This document shows positions 57,930-64,000 of a stretch of DNA of 64,000 nt, piece by piece; position 1 is the first letter of the stretch, and each line of letters opens with the position of its first letter. A model generated the notes under the pieces. The model worked only from the letters and a program-made list of their open reading frames with translations, had not been told where the DNA came from and did no database searches. Made by a program: the position numbers and the translations under genes. This stretch comes from Candidatus Coatesiibacteriota bacterium (lineage in GTDB: Bacteria > RBG-13-66-14 > B26-G2 > JAUVZD01). The DNA lies in contig JAUVZD010000001.1 in assembly GCA_030602715.1 (NCBI GenBank), forward strand, positions 124,001 to 188,000, in the 5' to 3' direction.

Positions 57930-59789
57930 CTAAAATTTGAAACCTCCAGAAATGTAAAACTGTCTTCCGGGCATAGGATAGTCATAGACCTGCTGATACT
58001 GCTGTTCGGTCAGGTTCTCCACCCGAAGCTCACCGAAGAAGGGCGAGAAGTCAACCCGTAGTTTGGCGGAAAGTAAGGTATTTTGGGGAAGCTCAGTGGT
58101 CACATATTGGAAACTGCTCATATCAAAATATGTGGCGTTCTGTGCAGAGGTGTAGTCCGCCCCCAATCCGATGGTGAGCTGAGACCCTCGTAAGGGTCTG
58201 CTCGTCCACTCAATCTGCGCCCGAATTAGATGGCGGGGATGGTAGTCCAGCCATTCGCCCTCCCCATCGGTCATATCGTTATACGAGTAACTCCCCTCAA
58301 ATGAGAGACCGTATCCCATCTCCCACCAGGTGGATAGTTCTCCGCCCAACGACCTGGCCTCGGCAATATTCTCCGGTGGCCAAGGCCAACCGCTGATCAG
58401 GTCTTCATAGCGCTGATAGTAACCGGTCATGCTCATACCCACTGTGGTCAGAGGACGCAGTTCCACCCCTCCTTCCAACGCCCAGGAGTGCTCCGGGGTC
58501 AGGTTGGGGTTTCCTCCCCCTCCAAAATAGGGGTCCACGGGCCAGTAGAGCTCGGTCATAGTCGGGGCGCGGAAACCCCGGGCATACGCCCCCCGCAGGG
58601 AGAGCCACTCGCTGAGGGCATACCTCGCGCCGATTCGGGGGCTGACCTCTCCCCCCCACTGCTTATGCTTGTCATAGCGCACCCCACCGACCAGTTCCAG
58701 GGGACCATACTTGAACAGGTCCTGAATCAGCAGGGCATAGTTTCTCCCCCACTGTTCTCCGATGTCGGTGCTTATCAGGTAATCGTCGCAAAATTCGCCA
58801 CTAAGAAGAACCTGTTGGTAATAAGGTAGGCTGATGTGAAAGTCGGCTATTGCCCCGGTGGTGGTCAGTTGGTGATCGCTCTCCGTCATCCACATTTCGC
58901 TCTTATAGAGGCGCTCACTTTGGCGGCGATAGACGGTAACATCGGCTTGGGCATGGGACCAAAGGGGGAGGCTTGCTCCGCAGTAGAACATCTGCGCCCA
59001 ATCCCATTGCCGGGCGGTTGCATCCTCCATAGAGAGCGGACCGATGACCCCCAACTCGCCGATACCCTTAGTGGTGGCGGCGAAAATCCGCCCGTCTCTC
59101 GGCAGGTGAAAGTCAATCCTGAATGAGCCCCCCATTTTTTCAAGGTCGCTGTTCCCCCTGAAACCGTCATCGTGGTGGGTGGTAAAGGCGCCATTTAAGG
59201 ATAGATATTCCCCGAACCACTTGACATTTGCGGAGGTGGAGTAGTGGTTGTCGCTTCCCAGGGTGGTGGAGAAAGTTCCGTGAGGCAGCCCGTCGCCGTA
59301 TATGTCCAGCGGTAGATTGACCAGATTTATTACTCCCCCCAGAGCGTTGGCACCATAGAGGGCGCTCGCCGGTCCCCTCAGAAGCTCCACCTGGCGAATC
59401 CCTCCCAGGACAACGGTGTTGAGGTCAACATCCCCGCCGAAGGCTGAATTTATGGGGATACCGTCATAAAGCACCAATACCTGATTGGCGGATGAGCCCC
59501 GCACCGCCAGACTGCCCACCGTGCCGGCGCCGCCGTATCTGCGCAGGTCTATGCCGGTCTCATCCCCCACCACATCGGCTAAGTCCTGGTTGTCCGCTAT
59601 CTCCTCCCCGGGGATGATAGCTACATCAAAAGGACTGTCCTGCGGATGGCTGGGCAGACGGGTGTCTATGACGATTAGGGGCTCCATCTGATAGATAATT
59701 TCCTCCTGGTCATACTCGTCGGCATACGACCAACCTGGAATGAGGGACATCATCATTATGAACAAAAGAGCTGAAGTAAGCGACTTCAT
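57930..59789 (-). CDS. btuB: TonB-dependent vitamin B12-type receptor
   Basis: A 619-aa outer-membrane receptor. A signal peptide ending SYAD precedes the plug domain (residues about 30-170): MEPLIVIDTRLP near the N-terminus holds a plausible TonB box area, then LADVVGDETGIDLRRYGG, LAVRGSSANQVLVLYDGIP, RQVELLRGPASALYGANALG and INLVN. The remaining ~450 residues form the barrel and end FYISGGFKF with a C-terminal Phe. It is last in the btuF-C-D-B operon under the cobalamin riboswitch, so cobalamin (or a related corrinoid) is the inferred substrate. Confidence 0.92.
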   Translation of the reverse strand: MKSLTSALLFIMMMSLIPGWSYADEYDQEEIIYQMEPLIVIDTRLPSHPQDSPFDVAIIPGEEIADNQDLADVVGDETGIDLRRYGGAGTVGSLAVRGSSANQVLVLYDGIPINSAFGGDVDLNTVVLGGIRQVELLRGPASALYGANALGGVINLVNLPLDIYGDGLPHGTFSTTLGSDNHYSTSANVKWFGEYLSLNGAFTTHHDDGFRGNSDLEKMGGSFRIDFHLPRDGRIFAATTKGIGELGVIGPLSMEDATARQWDWAQMFYCGASLPLWSHAQADVTVYRRQSERLYKSEMWMTESDHQLTTTGAIADFHISLPYYQQVLLSGEFCDDYLISTDIGEQWGRNYALLIQDLFKYGPLELVGGVRYDKHKQWGGEVSPRIGARYALSEWLSLRGAYARGFRAPTMTELYWPVDPYFGGGGNPNLTPEHSWALEGGVELRPLTTVGMSMTGYYQRYEDLISGWPWPPENIAEARSLGGELSTWWEMGYGLSFEGSYSYNDMTDGEGEWLDYHPRHLIRAQIEWTSRPLRGSQLTIGLGADYTSAQNATYFDMSSFQYVTTELPQNTLLSAKLRVDFSPFFGELRVENLTEQQYQQVYDYPMPGRQFYISGGFKF

Positions 59790-60568
59790 ATCCTCCCCTT
59801 TCCCTTTGGAATTAGAACCAACTGTCCTCTATGCCAATCAACATCAACTTCCAATCCGTAAGCTCTGCGGATGTTTTCCGAAGTTATCACCTCCTCCACC
59901 GCACCGTCGGCATATACCCGTCCGTCGGAGAGGATGATTATGCGGGAGAAGTGGCGAGTGGCGAGCACCAAGTCGTGCATCACCGCTAAAAGACAGCGGG
60001 AACCGCTTGCCCTCTCCTTCACCAGATGAAGAATCTCCTCCTGATAGCGCAGGTCCAGGTCGGTGGTGGGCTCATCCATCAGTATCAACGGTGCCTGCTG
60101 AGCCAGCGCCCGGGCAAGAAGCGTCCGCTTAAACTCCCCCCCGGAAAGCTCATTCAACCTCCGCTGAGCTAAATCCCCCAGACCACAGCTCTCCATCACC
60201 TGATGGACTATGCGACGGTCTCGAGCCTCATATCCCCAGAAACCACTCTGAGAGTAACGACCGGATAACACCAGCTCCTCCACACTGAACTCGGCATTCC
60301 TGGGGTTCTGCTGGGGCACCATAGCAACCAGACGGGCGGCTGTCTTGCGGGAGAGCCTGTGCGGTTGGCAGACCCTCCCGTTGAAGGTGAGCTTGATGTT
60401 CCCGCTATCTGGTTTGAGTAGACCGCTGACCAACTTCAGCAGGGTGGATTTCCCGGCACCGTTGGGACCGACGATAGCCACCATTTCGCCCTCGCCGACA
60501 TCAAAGGTCACACCGTCTAACACCGGAGAACCGTTATAGCTGAAGCTGACTTTATTCAGTTCTATCAT
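59786..60568 (-). CDS. btuD: Cobalamin ABC transporter ATP-binding protein
   Basis: A 260-aa ATPase of the FecE/BtuD class. Walker A is GPNGAGKSTLLKL, the Q-loop is in MVPQQNPR, the signature is LNELSGGEFKRTLLARAL and Walker B is PLILMDEPTTDLD followed by the H-loop in VMHDLVLATRH. It energises import through BtuC. Its start overlaps the btuC stop by 4 bp, and its stop overlaps btuB by 4 bp. Similar proteins transport heme or siderophores; the riboswitch points to corrinoid. Confidence 0.94.
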   Translation of the reverse strand: MIELNKVSFSYNGSPVLDGVTFDVGEGEMVAIVGPNGAGKSTLLKLVSGLLKPDSGNIKLTFNGRVCQPHRLSRKTAARLVAMVPQQNPRNAEFSVEELVLSGRYSQSGFWGYEARDRRIVHQVMESCGLGDLAQRRLNELSGGEFKRTLLARALAQQAPLILMDEPTTDLDLRYQEEILHLVKERASGSRCLLAVMHDLVLATRHFSRIIILSDGRVYADGAVEEVITSENIRRAYGLEVDVDWHRGQLVLIPKGKGRI

Positions 60569-61617
60569 CCCCGCATCCTCCGAAAATAGATGAAGAGGAA
60601 ATACGGTGCTCCGATGAAGGCGGTGATGACACCCACCGGCACGATGGGTATCGCCAACCGTTCAAGCAGTAGCCGGCTCACTCCGTCTGCGGAAAGGATG
60701 ATAACCGCACCCATGAGCGCTGATAGTGGAAGCAGGCGACGAGCCCCACTTCCCACCAGCCTGCGGGCGGCATGGGGCACCACGATGCCCACGAAGCCGA
60801 TCAGACCGCTTACCGCCACCACCATGGCGCAGGAGAGGGATACGATGGTGAAAATTGCCAGGCGAACCTTCCCCACATCCACCCCGAGGTTCAAGGCTTC
60901 CTCCTCGCCCAGGGATAGAATATCCAGCTCCCGCCCTAAAAAGAGCAGGGCGAAAAAACCCAGCAGGCTGACCAGAAAGATTGCCAGAAGATGTGGGAAG
61001 GAGATGCTGGGATTGGAGATGTCCCCTAAGAGCCAGAGCAGGACCTGATGCTGGTCCCGCAGGGGAGCCAACGCTAGAAGAAATATTATACCTGCGGAGA
61101 GAAAGGAGCTTACGATTATCCCCCCGATAATCAGCGACACGGTGGATGTATTTCCCCGCCGTCTGGCCAAGCTATATACGATGGTCACCGCCCCCATAGC
61201 TCCCAGGAAGGCAAAGACGGAGACCGCGGATACACCCCAGAAACCCTTCCCCAACTGGAGATAGCTTGCCAGGGTGGCACCGAATCCCGCTCCTGCCGAT
61301 ACCCCCAACACATATGGGTCTGCTAAGGGGTTCTGGAGCATGTTTTGCAGGGCGGCGCCGCTGAAGCTGAGGGTGAAACCGACGACTAGAGCGATGCCCA
61401 GACGGAGGGCGCGGTAAGCAAGAATTGACGGCAGAAGCTGTGGATAATCGCCCGCCGGCAAGCCGAGTATAGATAGTAAGGCATTCCACCCCTGGGCGAG
61501 GTTTCCGGTAGGTCCCATAAGCAGATAGAGGACCGCCAGGGGCAGAAGCACCAATATGACGCCCAGATAGGAGACGACCTTCCCCCTATCTCTTAATTGT
61601 TCTCTTCGTCTCTCCAT
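60565..61617 (-). CDS. btuC: Cobalamin ABC transporter permease (FecCD family)
   Basis: A 350-aa permease with about ten membrane helices. It carries the FecCD signatures LSFSGAALQNMLQNPLADPYVLGVSAGAGFG (in part), SLIIGGIIVSSFLSA and GFVGIVVPHAARRLVGS, the coupling-helix region LAIFTIVSLS, and ends VGVITAFIGAPYFLFIYFRR in part. It sits between btuF (25-bp overlap) and btuD (4-bp overlap). Dimeric BtuC with two BtuD forms the B12 importer. Confidence 0.94.
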   Translation of the reverse strand: MERRREQLRDRGKVVSYLGVILVLLPLAVLYLLMGPTGNLAQGWNALLSILGLPAGDYPQLLPSILAYRALRLGIALVVGFTLSFSGAALQNMLQNPLADPYVLGVSAGAGFGATLASYLQLGKGFWGVSAVSVFAFLGAMGAVTIVYSLARRRGNTSTVSLIIGGIIVSSFLSAGIIFLLALAPLRDQHQVLLWLLGDISNPSISFPHLLAIFLVSLLGFFALLFLGRELDILSLGEEEALNLGVDVGKVRLAIFTIVSLSCAMVVAVSGLIGFVGIVVPHAARRLVGSGARRLLPLSALMGAVIILSADGVSRLLLERLAIPIVPVGVITAFIGAPYFLFIYFRRMRG

Positions 61618-62525
61618 TCTGGATATATAGCCTCAAAAAGTGCCCAACCGCCGTCAATGAGGCGGGGGCTCGCCCTTAGGATAATGTCCGGGTCCAGGTC
61701 GGTTATTATGCGCCGGTTAACCACCGCCGAGATTTCCCCAAAGCCACTACGGGCGGAGACCGTTTGGGCGTCCGCCATCTGGTGCAGGACGATTATCACC
61801 TGGGGGTCGGCGGAGATGACCATCTCCGGGTCAATGCGGGAGTATTCCCGGGGCATATCCTCGGCTATGTTTACCGCACCGACCAGCTCAACCAGCTCGT
61901 GGACGAAGGAGCCCTCGGCGACGGTCATAATCGGGTCCGGCGAAATCTCCACGAACACCCGCCGCCTTCCATATTTGAGAGCCGCTTCCTCTCCGGCACG
62001 CTTAAGTTCGGCGAAACGAGCTTTGAGCTCTCTAGTAAGACCTCCTGCCTCCTCCTGGGTGCCCAGAAGCACTCCCAGCCTTTCTATGTTGGCATAAAGG
62101 TCGGCGATGCTTCGGGCATAGAAACTTGCCGAGGGTATGTTCCAGGAGGTTAGGCGCTCACCGAAGCTCTTCTGCTCCAAGCCGGTGAGAACGGTGAGGT
62201 CCGGCTCAAGAGATGCGATAGATTCAATGCTGGGATTGGAGAAACTACCCACCAGAGGGAGTTGGGAGAGCTGGGGGGGATAGTCACACTCCCGCACCAC
62301 TCCCACCAGCACATCCTGTTTGCCCAGGGCGCAGATTATCTCCCCAGCTTCAGGCGAGAGGCAAACCACCCGTTTTGCCGGTTCCTGCAAGCTGACTGAA
62401 ATCCCCCGGTCATCGGTTATGGTGAGAGGAGAGGCTTCCCCCTCAGCCTCTCTCGCTTCTTTTCCGCATGCGACGGCGAGAGCAAGGCAGACAGCAATCA
62501 TAAAGGTCTGCAAGTTCCGCTTCAA
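61593..62525 (-). CDS. btuF: Cobalamin-binding periplasmic (lipo)protein
   Basis: A 310-aa substrate-binding protein. The signal peptide ends ALAVACGKE, a relaxed lipobox, so it is probably lipid-anchored. The class III binding fold is recognised by KRVVCLSPEAGEIICAL, LVGVVRECDYP, SIESIASLEPDL, DRRGISVSL-like start and RRIITDLDPDIILRASPR. Translation starts at TTG 62525, six bases after AGGAG; no ATG is available. That SD lies immediately after the riboswitch terminator. It overlaps btuC by 25 bp. Confidence 0.92.
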   Translation of the reverse strand: MKRNLQTFMIAVCLALAVACGKEAREAEGEASPLTITDDRGISVSLQEPAKRVVCLSPEAGEIICALGKQDVLVGVVRECDYPPQLSQLPLVGSFSNPSIESIASLEPDLTVLTGLEQKSFGERLTSWNIPSASFYARSIADLYANIERLGVLLGTQEEAGGLTRELKARFAELKRAGEEAALKYGRRRVFVEISPDPIMTVAEGSFVHELVELVGAVNIAEDMPREYSRIDPEMVISADPQVIIVLHQMADAQTVSARSGFGEISAVVNRRIITDLDPDIILRASPRLIDGGWALFEAIYPEWRDEENN

Positions 62526-62536
62526 TTGTAGCTCCT

Positions 62537-62566
62537 GGAAAAAGCTCCACCCTCATGGGTGGAGCC
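62537..62566 (-). terminator. Riboswitch-controlled intrinsic terminator
   Basis: Minus strand GCTCCACCC / GGGTGGAGC on an ATGA loop, followed by TTTTT, placed about 10 bases before the btuF SD. A second, weaker hairpin with GGCA/TGCC arms and TTTTT lies about 30 bases upstream. This is the expression platform of the cobalamin riboswitch. Confidence 0.85.
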
Positions 62567-62621
62567 CGCTCGGCAAAGCAAAAAGGCAGAATCCTTGCCC
62601 ACGAAGGACCTTCCTTCTAAA

Positions 62622-62776
62622 CCCATCGTCCGGTCTCCTGACTTGGGGGCTACCTACTATCCCATCCTTCCCAGGGTCTTGACCCCAGTGGAGTTTTTGG
62701 GATTTCGCTCCCCTTCACAGTGGCGGGGCCGTGACGGAATCTCACCGCACTTCCCGGCACCGACGGGTAAAGAAAT
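62622..62776 (-). promoter_or_regulatory. Cobalamin riboswitch (AdoCbl-type)
   Basis: Minus-strand leader with the conserved cobalamin aptamer: a 5' segment with GGTGCCGGGAAG, the core GCGGTGAGATTCC and CACGGCCCCGCCACTGT, a middle CCACTG / GGGAAGG segment, and the 3' B12 box AAGTCAGGAGACC (62630-62644 region). It lies between a consensus promoter and the terminator before btuF, so cobalamin would repress the uptake operon by termination. Confidence 0.93.
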
Positions 62777-62784
62777 TTTTCCAA

Positions 62785-62813
62785 CTTATATGATAATATC
62801 AGACGCTTGTCAA
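62785..62813 (-). promoter_or_regulatory. Promoter of btu operon
   Basis: Minus strand TTGACA (62808-62813), 17-bp spacer, TATAAG (62785-62790), giving a transcript start about 62778, just upstream of the aptamer. It follows the glgA stop with no obvious terminator between. Confidence 0.85.
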
Positions 62814-62824
62814 GGGAAAACCGC

Positions 62825-64000
62825 TCACATTTTTCGGGCGGCTATTTCATATAATTCAACATATCTTTTTGCCGACTCGTCCCAGGAAAAATCCTGGGCG
62901 AAGCAGTTGTCCGAAAGCTTTTGCCAAAGCTCCCGATTCTGGTGAGCTTTCAGGCATCTGCGCAATGCGGAGAGGAGGGCTTCCCCACTGTATTCGGTGA
63001 AGGTGAAACCGGTGGCTTCCACCTTCGCAATCTCCTCCACATCGGCATCTTCCAGGTTGATGACGGTGTCGGCTAATCCACCTACAGCTCGCACCACCGG
63101 CACGGTGCCGTAAGCCATGGAGATCATCTGGGAGAGCCCGCAGGGTTCGTAGCGAGAGGGCATGAGGAAGGCATCACAGCCGGCGTAGATGCGGTGGGCT
63201 AAGTCTCTGTCGTAGGAGATGGTGGCTGAACATTGCTTTGGATATTTCCCTGCCAACTTTCGGAATATATCCTCGTAGCGGTCCACTCCGCTCCCCAGCA
63301 CCACCAACTGCGCCCCGGATTCAATGAACTGGGAGGCGATATCGGAGAATATATCAAAGCCCTTCTGCTTGCTGAGGCGAGAGACTACGCCGACCAGAAG
63401 TGGATCATCCCTCTGGGGTAGTGCCACCTCTTCCTGCAGGGCGCGGCGACACTCCGTTTTACCGGCGATATCCTCCCTGCTGAAGTTTTTGGCGATGAAA
63501 CGGTCGGTTGCGGGATTCCAGACGCTGTAGTCTATGCCGTTTATCACCCCGTAGAGTTTTTCCGAGATTCGCCGCAAGTCCTTATCCAACCCGAAGCCGA
63601 ACTCCTCGGTCTGAATCTCCTCGGCGTACCGGGGAGAGACGGTGTTTACCACCGGAGCGAGAAAACCCCCCTTTATCATCGCCCAACCATCCCCATCGCC
63701 CAGGAGGTGGTGCTGAAGATATTCCTGTGGAAGACCGGTAGTGGGAAACTTGTCCTTCGGTTGATAACCCTTGTAGCCCAGATTGTGGATGGTAAAGACG
63801 GTGGCGATTCTCCGATAGAAATCCTGACCGCGGTAAAACTCCTGCAGATAGGGCTGAACCAGCCCGGTATGCCAATCGTTTAGGTGCAGTATATCCGGCT
63901 GAAAGCCCCAGTGGGGCAGTCCCTCCAGGAGGGCACGGTTGAACAGGGCGAACCGCTCCAGGTTGTCGGGATACTCCCGGTCGTCCTGGCTGTAGAGTTC
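62825..64000 (-). CDS. glgA: Glycogen synthase GlgA (5' end outside window)
   Basis: Partial: the frame is open to base 64000 on the minus strand, with 391 codons visible, so the internal ATG at 63679 is not the start. It is an ADP-glucose-type GT5 glycogen/starch synthase. The visible part begins in the N-terminal domain and has ILHLNDWHTGLVQPYL, TVFTIHNLGYKGYQ, NTVSPRYAEEI, GVVSRLSKQKGFDI (catalytic Lys/Arg pocket), then YDRDLAHRIYAGCDAFLMPSRYEPCGL and QMISMAYGTVPVVR. It makes linear alpha-1,4-glucan for storage. Its stop is 12 bp upstream of the btu promoter -35. Confidence 0.95.
   Translation of the reverse strand, partial: ELYSQDDREYPDNLERFALFNRALLEGLPHWGFQPDILHLNDWHTGLVQPYLQEFYRGQDFYRRIATVFTIHNLGYKGYQPKDKFPTTGLPQEYLQHHLLGDGDGWAMIKGGFLAPVVNTVSPRYAEEIQTEEFGFGLDKDLRRISEKLYGVINGIDYSVWNPATDRFIAKNFSREDIAGKTECRRALQEEVALPQRDDPLLVGVVSRLSKQKGFDIFSDIASQFIESGAQLVVLGSGVDRYEDIFRKLAGKYPKQCSATISYDRDLAHRIYAGCDAFLMPSRYEPCGLSQMISMAYGTVPVVRAVGGLADTVINLEDADVEEIAKVEATGFTFTEYSGEALLSALRRCLKAHQNRELWQKLSDNCFAQDFSWDESAKRYVELYEIAARKM

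Noticed and set aside
63677-63679. ATG 63679 as the start of glgA
   Set aside because: The frame stays open to base 64000 and upstream codons encode conserved GlgA segments such as HLNDWHTG.

Overview
This is a 64 kb chromosomal stretch, with GC content of roughly half, from a Gram-negative, probably uncultivated bacterium. Markers of a diderm envelope are LptE, two TonB-dependent outer-membrane receptors, an outer-membrane beta-barrel protein and many signal peptides or lipoboxes. Clear Shine-Dalgarno sites and ordinary TTGACA-17-TATAAT promoters are common, which argues against Bacteroidota (which use a -33/-7 promoter and few SDs). The gene mix (EtfAB with a membrane Fe-S partner, ResB/CcsA cytochrome c maturation, NadA/NadC, DUF4349, GYF-RDD proteins, an acidic-tailed S1) fits a deep-branching FCB-type or candidate-phylum lineage, but I cannot fix the phylum from this sequence alone. 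No transposon, prophage, CRISPR array or obvious island is visible; the window is mainly housekeeping with unusual details.

Layout. 1-11.3 kb, mostly plus strand: end of a membrane glycosyltransferase, a radical SAM/SPASM protein with a PCP_red partner (heme-type chemistry), polyprenyl diphosphate synthase, ResB and CcsA, a DUF885 peptidase overlapping a creatininase-like protein, then nadA-nadC. 11.3-16.5 kb, minus strand: M20 peptidase, etfB, etfA and a membrane Fe-S/cytochrome b protein that probably passes electrons from ETF to menaquinone. With the cytochrome c and prenyl-quinone genes this makes a coherent respiratory theme. 16.6-19.4 kb plus: secreted zinc-ribbon protein, rsmA-nrdR, beta-barrel. 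19.4-24.2 kb minus: UbiB kinase, HU plus a 51-aa ORF, AMMECR1 lipoprotein, LarA-like protein, SSB. 24.4-28.1 kb plus: HNH nuclease, lptE-holA, DUF4349 lipoprotein, a second HU carrying an in-frame tandem palindromic insert, and a 30-aa very basic peptide.

28.2-53.8 kb is almost all minus strand: DUF4870 pair and TPR protein, uvrC, a GCS2 ligase (divergent from plus-strand rpsT), sppA with a cluster of unknown envelope proteins ending in a GYF3-RDD protein, tRNA-Arg, apt, primary-type sigma factor, acylphosphatase, LOG-like protein, two tRNA-Pro genes, merR-gpsA, plsY-der, ribosomal protein S1 with a 20-unit acidic repeat tail, ispH-plsC-cmk-rluB-scpB-scpA-trpS, a secreted unknown and an M50 protease. 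53.8-62.8 kb minus: xerC/D, pyrimidine-nucleoside phosphorylase and an unassigned TonB-type receptor in one overlapping unit, then a vitamin B12 uptake operon (btuF-btuC-btuD-btuB) controlled by a cobalamin riboswitch with an intrinsic terminator. The window closes inside glycogen synthase glgA.

Most notable: the 39-bp x 20 minisatellite making the S1 tail; a 27-bp palindromic element inserted twice in-frame in HU with relatives elsewhere; the complete B12 riboswitch-operon; an EtfBA-membrane oxidoreductase module; an SSB without the usual DDDIPF tip; and an orphan receptor translationally coupled to a nucleoside phosphorylase.
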